This document shows, in pieces, positions 56,133 to 64,000 of a stretch of DNA of 64,000 nucleotides. The notes under the pieces are model-generated. The model worked only from the letters and a program-made list of their open reading frames with translations, ran no database searches and had not been told where the DNA came from. Source of the stretch: Gigaspora rosea (lineage: Eukaryota; Glomeromycota; Glomeromycetes; Diversisporales; Gigasporaceae); assembly GCA_003550325.1 (NCBI GenBank), contig QKWP01000688.1:89537-153536 (forward strand), given 5' to 3'. The translations under genes and the position numbers were made by a program. The stretch's first letter is position 1; every line of letters begins with the position of its first letter.

Positions 56133-56975
56133 CAACTTTTGTTCTATTATATTTTTTGGTTTGGCCTGTATATTTTAGTCTTGTAAATTTCAAGAAAGTA
56201 TAAATTTGGGTTGTTTTTATTGTTTTTAGTTACTATACTACTTTTTTTCAAATATTTTCAAAAGCATTTTTGATCTTTTGCTTCAGTTCTTAAATTTTTT
56301 AAAATAGTATATAGTATCTTGGCTTGTAATATATTTAGAACTATTTGGTATTTTTGGGGTATATACTTTTTGTGTCTTGTTTTTTGTATATAATAACCAA
56401 TAGTTTTTTTTATAGACCATTACTTATTATTTTTCTAATTATATTATGAAATTACTTCATTATTGGGTTATTATTATTAGTGCAATTGTTACTATTAGAA
56501 AAGAATTGAATTTTATTATTTTTCTGTTGTATATTATTATTTGTATACTATATTAAATACTTTATTTGATTATACATAAATGAAAAGTATTGGTTTTTAT
56601 AGTTGTAAAAAGTTAATTGTAATTATCATTTTTTTTCCTTTTTAATAAGATCTTGCTGTAATTTTATTTAAAATTTTAAATTAAAAGTACATTTAGTTGA
56701 TATGTTTTAAAAGGTAAACCCAACTTCATTCAGCTGCTTCTAAATGAGTGCCCAATGTAATAAGCTGCACCAGTAATCCGAATTACCAGAAATCATATCA
56801 GACTTTTGAAGAAAAAGACTAAACAAAAAGAAGAAGAAAAAAAAGTGAAAGGAAAATAACAACAATAAATGATGGAAGAAAGAAAATCAAGAAAAAAAAC
56901 AAAAAACAAAAAACAAATTTAACAAAAGTATATAAAACCCTGTGAGAATGTAACTGACAGTCACTTTAACCTGTA
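56133..56975. other. T-rich and purine-rich low-complexity DNA
   Basis: 56200-56650 is T-rich without ORFs. 56810-56930 is an A/G-rich purine tract on the plus strand (GAAGAAAAAGACTAAACAAAAAG...). No gene. Confidence 0.5.
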
Positions 56976-57779
56976 TCCCTTAGTTTGTACTACTTTGCAG
57001 GCAAATTTGCCTGTAAAATTACTATAAATATACCTCTGATCAATTTTTTTAATCATTTAAAATATTTAAATAAAGTTTGGTATTAGGGGAATAACAAAAA
57101 TCAGGTGATTTTTTAGGGGGGGTTAAAAAAAGTTAAAATTATATATAAGAACCTGACTATTTATATATTAAGGAAGAGGGAGGGGAGTAGGCCTCTGATA
57201 AAAAATAATCAGGTAATTAATGACACTGCCCTTATAATATTTAATAGCAAGGATTATATTTTTGAATTATTTAAATTTATATTATAAGACAAAAAGTTTA
57301 TATTGCTTATAAACTGAAAATATTAAATTTTAAAGAAATTTTTTAACCAAAAAAATATTTTACAATATCTTGGTGAATTCTTTAAATATTGGTTTTAAAA
57401 ATATAGTTTCTAATGCAATATTGTAGTTTATATAAAGGATAACAACTTTCATTATTTGACTTTATATGATTTACTTGTAAAAATTAAGACTTGTATTAGA
57501 AATGAAAAATTTTTTTATAGACGGGAACATAAAATTTGAGAAAACCTAAAGAAAAATTCTATAGTAAAAGTTCCAAAACAAAAACTTTAAACTTTTATTA
57601 CACCAAAGTTTTTTAATAATTTTAAAAAAATTTTATAATAAAGTTGATAAAACAGAACTAATATTATAATTTTTACTTAGAAAGTATATAGCTAAAATTA
57701 ATATTTAAGGTTTTATTTAAAAAAATTTAAAATTTTAAAATTTTTGCAGGCAAATATGCCTGCATAACAAAGCAAGGGA
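56976..57779. mobile_element. TA-flanked element with GCAGGC palindrome, second copy
   Basis: Ends TCCCTTAGTTTGTACTAC and (reverse complement) TCCCTTGCTTTGTTATG, then GCAGGCAAATTTGCCTGT / GCAGGCATATTTGCCTGC; TA outside (56974-56975, 57780-57781). Same family as 7643-9040. A Harbinger-type MITE (57086-57231) is inserted inside. Confidence 0.75.
57086..57231. mobile_element. Harbinger-type MITE, family GGGCAGTG, copy 3
   Basis: 146 bp, reads GGGGAATAACAAAAATCAGG ... GACACTGCCC with TTA on both sides (57083-57085, 57232-57234). Confidence 0.8.
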
Positions 57780-57781
57780 TA

Positions 57782-58567
57782 AGGTTGTAAAAATTATATA
57801 ATACTAAATAAAGAAGTCTCTGCTCTATCTAAATTCACTTATTATATATATGAGGAAAAAAACTAATACTAGCCAAAAACCCTATCTAAGTTGTAGAAAA
57901 ATGAACATAAATTCACTATAAAAAAAAGAACCTTCTAGAAAGAAATTTTATTTTGGTAAATTCTCCAAAATATAATATGTATTATTCATTGTTTATTTTA
58001 GTATAACTGAAATTCACTTAATTTTAATATAGTAGTTGCATTCCCAATTTAAAAGAGGTAAACATTGCTGATCTTTTGAAGAGGGTAAACTAGAATGCCC
58101 ATTTTGTCAAAATTTTGAAAAGCCAAAGGGATGAGGGATGTGCCAAAGAGACCAACTTGTTTTCATAGGTTTGAAACTATATAAGTTTTGTAGTTTATAG
58201 AATAATATATTAACAATATAATTTAAACCAAAGTTTAAATTATAATGATAAATACTTCCAGCTATATTATAGCTAACTATGTTTGATAGTTCTTGAGCTT
58301 TATACTAGAGAGCCAAGACTATAAAAGTCTTTTTCATCTCTTTTTTAGTTATTCTCAGATTGAACTTGTATCCTAGATACTTATAAAAAAAAAGTTTTGT
58401 AAATAGTTTTATATATTAACTATAAGTTTTTCTACAGGTTGGCATTCAGAAAAATTGGTTCTGATAATCATTAGAAAGAGTTGATTATTATTTTTTTTAG
58501 GTTTATCAATAGTATATTATATACTATATATACATCACTAGAATGAATTTGCTATTGTAGTTTATTA
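57782..58567. other. Non-coding DNA
   Basis: No gene, TIR or array that I can support. Confidence 0.45.
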
Positions 58568-58908
58568 CAGTCAACTCTCTATAAATACAATTCATAGAGA
58601 CAAGCCTACAACATACATTTAGTGAGGTTTGTATTTAGAGAAAGCCAATTAAATTGCAGCTTTAAAAATTAGATCATTAAGTTTGTGTAACTTCTACTCA
58701 AAACTGTATAATCTATCTTAAATACTAAAATTTGATTGGCTATGTGCATTTAGGAAGACTAGTGTGATATAAAATGTTATTAAAGAGAACGTGCATTTAC
58801 AAAATATAGAATATGCATTTATCACTAATAACATCTTGTGAAAAAGAAAAAATGTGCATTTAGAGAGGTATTGTATTTATGGAGGTTGCATTTATAGAGG
58901 TCTGACTG
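58568..58908. mobile_element. pogo/Tc1-type MITE
   Basis: Ends CAGTCAACTCTCTATAAATA and (reverse complement) CAGTCAGACCTCTATAAATG with TA outside both. The CAGTC..CCTCTATAAATGC end is characteristic of pogo/Fot-type elements. A second inner copy of the box occurs on both sides (TTTAGTGAGGTTTGTATTTA; TGCATTTAGAGAGG). 341 bp, no ORF. Confidence 0.85.
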
Positions 58909-59102
58909 TAAGTGTTTTATTAGTAATAGAAATTGTTTGGTTTGTGTAGTATAGCTATGTAATAGTTAGTTAAAGTTAGAGTTAAATTCAAATTATAGTT
59001 AGATTCAGGTTAGGAGGTATTTTAAATTTTTTTTATTTGCTCAAAATTGTTATTAATGTTCAATAACCTATTTATATAAAAAAACCAAAATTAATATAAA
59101 AA

Positions 59103-62100
59103 CTCAAACAGACATCCTTATTGATCCTCTTGAAGTCAAAAATCATATTCGATCACACTTCTCTCAATGGACTGCAAATAACGCTTATAACTAACAAATT
59201 TTTTCTACTCATTGGCAAACAGAATATGACCCCAAACACAATATTATACCAGAATAGTACAATCCAGTCTTGGAACTATATATACTGATGAAGTTTTCAG
59301 TACTGTCAACAACTTTTCCAACAACAAAACATGTTCCCTTCAGAAATTAGCTATGAAATGCTAAAACATGTTGGTTCACAAACCATATCTGCTATCACAG
59401 CACTACTAAACTGATGTCTAATATCAGGCTCAATTCCCAAACAATAGAAAGATGGTCACATTTTTCCTATTTCTAAAAAACCAACTTTTGATGGACACCT
59501 ACATAATACTAGACCAATTAGCCTAATTGAACATATCAAAAAACTATACACAAAAATTCTTACTAATCGTTTAAACTCTATATTTTCCTCTTACAATATT
59601 CTTAATCCACACAACTATATTGCACTCCCTGGCAATAGCACTAATATTCCTATCCACATACTCAACAACTTTATTGAAGATGTAAATTGCAACCAAAAGG
59701 AAATCTGGCTTTTATCTCAGGACATGAGTAAAGCATATGATACTGTTAATATAGACCTATTTGCTCTATCCCTCCAAAGACTTATTATGCTATTGCAACT
59801 TACTACAATCCTTACCAACCTCCTAATATCAAGAACTAATAGAGTAATAACCAATCTTGAACTTACACTTCTTTATGAAGTTCAAGATGGAATTGATCAA
59901 GATGAAACTATTACACCTCTATTTTGGCATATTTACTATAACCCTCTTATCACCAAAATCTCCCATACTTATACTAGTTATCAGTCTTCCGTATCTTGGC
60001 CACACCATATTTCTCTACCAACTTTTGATTCTATGCAAGTATCAATACCAGTTCGTGCATATATGGATGATACTCTATGGATTGCAGAATCTCAATTGCA
60101 TTTAGAGCAAATTCTGCATACAGCCTCGACTACAGCAGCTACAAAACAATTTATGGTCTACTACTAATATACTACAACATCCTAATCCTCTTATTGATGG
60201 TCCTAACAAACATTCTACTACTTTCAAAATAATTTTATTACTTAAGCACCTTGAATTTTCTAATACAGCATACTCTGAAATCCTATGCCCCTTTACTATT
60301 AACTTACTCTATACCCTACTCAAATCCTTACTATACAACCACCCCCAATATATAATCTTTAAATGTCAACTACATTCTAAATATATTATGTTCTTAGAAC
60401 AACTTACTTCCTATAATAATGCAATACTTTTAGCTTGGCCACACATCTCTCCTAGAATTCTTAATCTTATATCAGGAAAAAAACCAACCTGGTTTTGTAC
60501 TCTTGAAAATAAAATTCTATCTAATACTTCCACTCACCAAATTAATACTTCCCACCATATCTCTAATACTAATTCACTCTCATTTCAAACTGGTCACTTC
60601 AACCCCAAATCTAAACTATGGCTAATAACCTACTTAGATCAAGAGATTATAATTAGAAAAGCTTACCGTTTTAATCACTCTACAAATACAATCTCTATAA
60701 CACACTAGAAAATACATGCTAATCTTAGCCTTACATCCTTATAACCTATACCAAATGCACACTGTACTCCCTGCTCGGGATGTACTCTAAGCTCAAACAG
60801 AATTCAAAACACTTGCACTCTTGATATATCAGCTACATTATCTACTAAATTTCTTGGCAGAAAAATCTATACCCAATCTATAAACAAACTCCAACTCAAT
60901 GCTAACTACTTAGATCTACTATACTTTATTGCCTCTCGTCATTTTATTAATATTCCACCCCTCCCCCAAATTACAATATATAGCAACCCTATTTTAGACA
61001 TCTTTCTAAAATCCTTAGCCACTTCAAAACTTCAAACTATAGCACAATTTAATGCTATACTCTCAAACTTTTTCTTCTATACTGATGGCTCTGTTGTTAA
61101 CATTTCTGATCCAAGATACACTATGGGAATCGCATGGATCCAGGTTTTTGATAACCAGATCTCTCATACCTTTTTTGCACAAATTCAAAATTGGCCATCA
61201 TCATACAAAGCAGAATTAGTTTCTATATTATCAGGCAATTAGAACATGTCCTCGAAATAGTAACATACATATATATACTGACTCCTTATCAATTATTTCA
61301 AAATACAATACTCTAACCTCACAAACACAAAACAACAACAAACTATATTCTTACAACTACTGGCCTATTTGGCACACTCTTATTAATCTAATTACATCAC
61401 TCTCTCTAAACATCATATTCTATAAAGTACAAGCACATAGCAATGATATATACAACAACAAAGCTATTGAACTTGCAAAAAATCACTATCTTTCTCCTAT
61501 TTTAGAATTTCAACCCCACAATATATACAACCCTTCCTTTTGCCTTACCTACAAAAATACAACATAAAACAACCTACACATCGTGCTATCAAAAATATTT
61601 GCAATGCACATACAATTGCTATGTGGTCCCTCAACATAGAATTCAACAAATCATTCCTATAGCCCAACAAATAGATTGGAATGCAATCTGGCTATACCTC
61701 AACCACAATTATAAACACACCTACAACTATACTAATTTCTAGCTCAGCTCTCAAAAATCCTTTCGCATTAAATGCATATTACACATGCTTCCTACCCTTT
61801 CACATTTTCTTTCTATTAATTCTCAAATATACATCCTACCTGCATTACATGCAACCAAACTGATCACGGATTCCATTGGCTATTTTGCCCAAACTCAACC
61901 AGTATCTCAAATATTATCCAAAACATAATTACACAATACTTCTTTTCAGTTTTACTAGACTTATTCCTCAATGAATTACAACAGCCACGCAACAATCTTT
62001 TAACTCACTATTGCCTTTTACCTACACAATCTACACCATTCAATACTACAACTTGTTACACTACAATCCAGGGTTATATTCCAAAATCACTTATCAATAT

Positions 62101-62463
62101 TATATCCCAATATACGTCTTATAAAAATGCAGCTAATATTACTATTAAGCTTCTTCTACTACTTTCACAAAGAATTCACGAAAAATTATGGAAACCATAC
62201 TGCACAAATTTAGCACATTGGAAATTTATACAAGCTCTACTCCAACCCAATACCATATCTACCAAACCTTTATATACTCCGCGTTATAACAGAACTCTAT
62301 ATACTTATAGCTGTATCTGTGGCTTACCAGACCAACAAAATGAAAACAACAATAGCACATGCCCACCTTTGGGCTTAGCACTTAGAAAAATAGAAATCTG
62401 GTTACACAACTGGATTAAATATAGTTCTTCAACTAACTTTATTCTCTATATTCAAATCTAGGT
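59103..62463 (+). pseudogene. LINE reverse transcriptase / RNase H polyprotein relic
   Basis: RT blocks in order: SYEML..., GHIFPISKKPTFDG and RPISLIEHIKKLYTKILTNR (59350-59570), LSQDMSKAYDTVN with catalytic Asp (about 59715-59750), GIDQDETITPLFWHIYYNPL (about 59890-59950), AYMDDTLWIAES with the YMDD catalytic motif (60060-60071). Then a linker (60388-60708), a Cys-containing patch CTPCSGC (about 60755), and RNase H: YTDGS (61078), SSYKAELVSI, YTDSLSII, KVQAHSND (to 61450). The C-terminal piece 62080-62463 is open with YSCICGLPDQQ. Stops include TAG at 59255-59257 and 59445-59447 at expected Trp, plus frameshifts. It would copy its RNA at the target site; now dead. Confidence 0.88.
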
Positions 62464-62652
62464 GAGTTTTAACCACTCTAGTAGGCTTAGGTTGCAGATA
62501 AATTAGATAGAAATTAAATAACTCTATCTATAGTCTGAGTCTTAATTCTTGTATAATTAATAGTTGTAATTTGAGAAACCCCATGAGGAATCTTACACAT
62601 TTTATTAATAAAGATAAAGGCAAAACCTCACCTTAATACCAAAAAAAAAAAA
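59103..62652 (+). mobile_element. LINE (non-LTR retrotransposon), 5'-truncated, decayed
   Basis: Runs from RT-upstream sequence (TQTDILIDPLEVKNHIRSHF, 59103) through RT, a linker, RNase H and a C-terminal domain to a 3' UTR with AATAAAGATAAAGGC and a terminal run of 12 A (62641-62652). No endonuclease domain is seen upstream, so it is probably 5'-truncated. A target duplication was not found. Confidence 0.88.
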
Positions 62653-62903
62653 CCTCACAAAATTTAAACAACTATATTAGTTTATTATATTTTTAATAAT
62701 TTTTAATAAATTAAAATTTAATATCTAATATGTATAAATAAAATATGTATATACTATATATCAATTACACTGATCATATGATAAGTAGTACACCAAATAA
62801 TAAAACTCTAAAAAAAATAATAATAATAATAAACAAAATTTTAGTTAAAATCAATAGGAACTTGGAAGAATTAATAAACCTAAAGCATTGTATGTATATA
62901 CAT

Positions 62904-62979
62904 AATAGTGCACAAAAGTGAAATTTTAAATTTGTTTTGAATTAAATTTATTTTGGAAATTATACTCTTGTGCACTATT
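62904..62979. repeat. Small palindrome, AATAGTGCACAA ends
   Basis: AATAGTGCACAAAAGTGAAATT is mirrored by AATTATACTCTTGTGCACTATT; 76 bp, foldback MITE-like. Confidence 0.6.
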
Positions 62980-63139
62980 TTAAGTTTCTATATAATTATA
63001 TGATCCTAATATTGATTAAAAATTAATTGAGTATATGATCTGAAAAATCTCATTTATATTTTGTACTATTTGTTACAGATCATAATAAAATCAAATTAAA
63101 ATAAAATATGGGTTTCTGTTTAACTAGTATTACAAATTG

Positions 63140-63430
63140 AAAGTTGAAAAGTCAATTAGTTGATTAGTTAACAACTAATCAATTGTACTTTTTGAATACC
63201 AACTAATCAATTAATTGATTAATTAATTGATTAATCAATTAGTTGCAACTAATCAATTAAAGAATTAATTATTAATTGATTGAAAAATTAAAAAATTAAT
63301 TAGTAAATTAGTTGCAATTAATTAATTAATTGATTAAACAATTAGTTGCAACAAACAATTAATCAAATAATCAATTAATAAATTAATAACAACAAAAAAT
63401 TAAAAAATTAAGCAACTAATTGATTAAAAA
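63140..63430. repeat. Satellite-like AATTGATTA array
   Basis: Degenerate overlapping units of CAATTAGTTGCAACTAATCA and AATTGATTAATTAATTGATT, palindromic at several scales. Non-coding. Confidence 0.8.
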
Positions 63431-63844
63431 AATTTTGACAATTTGTTACAATATATTTAACTCTCTAAACCCTATTTATATTTATTTAAAATAAACTTTA
63501 CTCTAAAACTAGTCTCTAAATTTAATCCCTAATTCTAAAAAAATGCACTTCAAAAATTTATTTTTTGGCAGTTTGTCAATTTTTTTATACTATATATATT
63601 TTAATTTAATCTGATTTTATTTAATTTGCACAAAAATTAATTAAATTTTAATATCTAAATAAAAAATTCTTAATAATTTCAAATTTTGTAATTAGATTTA
63701 AACGATTTTAATTTACAAACATTTTAAATTTTTAATTACTAATTTGGATATGATCTGCAGAATTTCTATATTAGAATTTGGATCAAATTACTATGATATT
63801 AATTATATGCTTGAATCTGAGTATTGTATAATCAAAAGTATTTT

Positions 63845-64000
63845 TTTATTAAGTTAATAACCAAAGTAAATAATTGAAAGTTGCAGAGCTCACTAAAACA
63901 TACCCAATATAATTATATCATTCAAGTTGGCCTAGTAGAGACTGATATATCACTAAAAAATGATTGGCTGACCATATTAAATTTCTTTAAAAATTTATAT
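63845..64000. mobile_element. Partial copy of Harbinger-like subterminal repeat
   Basis: TTTTTTATTAAGTTAATAAC...ATTGAAAGTTGCAGAGCTC...GGCCTAGTAGAGACTGATAT...ATGATTGGCTGACC corresponds to one subterminal unit of the element at 39027-43392 (compare 39160-39320). The rest lies beyond the window. Confidence 0.75.

Noticed and set aside
22693..62463. Classical RIP as the proven cause of the stops
   Set aside because: C-to-T changes fit, but no paired intact copy is available in the window and a generic methylation/deamination bias would look the same; kept as a hypothesis only.

Overview
This 64-kb window is very AT-rich eukaryotic DNA made almost entirely of transposable elements in many states of decay. 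The best match I can name is an arbuscular mycorrhizal fungus (Glomeromycotina, most like Rhizophagus). The basis is family recognition: three Mutator-like (MULE/FAR1-SWIM) transposase relics of the type abundant there, a LINE with the typical fungal RT/RNase H layout, a small secreted ML-domain (lipid-transfer type) gene of a family common in that lineage, and interstitial CCCTAA-type telomere motifs. This is recognition, not a database result. There is no operon, rRNA, functional tRNA or CRISPR. Only one protein gene looks intact (18266-18694, minus); a second small ORF (16383-16727, minus) is possible.

Layout. 1-3.0 kb: a decayed Ty3/Gypsy element on the minus strand (gag, protease, start of RT) running off the left edge, with a hAT-type MITE in its zinc-knuckle region. 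3.7-6.4 kb: a Harbinger-type MITE and AT-rich DNA. 6.4-12.0 and 17.0-19.6 kb: two copies of one segmental duplication; copy 1 holds a 3.5-kb foldback element (itself holding a TA-flanked element) and has lost most of the ML gene; copy 2 keeps the gene. 12-16.9 kb: small palindromic elements and dispersed repeats. 20.0-21.2 kb: two palindromic elements. 22.2-27.4 kb: complete MULE-1 with long TIRs. 27.5-31.1 kb: MITEs. 32.0-36.5 kb: MULE-3 relic (plus strand) split by two insertions, one carrying a third. 37.8-38.9 kb: two palindromic elements. 39.0-43.4 kb: a 4.4-kb Harbinger-like element. 43.5-45.4 kb: an element with intron-like tandem cassettes. 45.7-47.1 kb: a 680-bp palindromic element and telomere-like repeats. 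47.3-50.1 kb: MULE-2 relic (minus). 52.2-58.9 kb: TA-flanked MITEs, a 1-kb GC-richer retroposon with a tRNA-like head, and a 2.1-kb hAT-type palindrome with another element inside. 59.1-62.7 kb: a LINE relic with a poly(A) end. 62.9-64 kb: satellite-like AT repeats and the end of another Harbinger-like copy.

Main points. (i) Many insertions can be bounded by TIR plus target-site duplication (TA, TAA/TTA, 8 bp, 9 bp, 17 bp), giving a nested stratigraphy. (ii) Every well-preserved TE coding relic is broken by TGG-to-TAG/TGA changes, often with CGA-to-TGA, suggesting cytosine deamination. (iii) Several unrelated elements share arms built from self-complementary modules, which would form strong hairpins. 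(iv) Single N positions flanked by exact repeats look like assembly joins, not biology.
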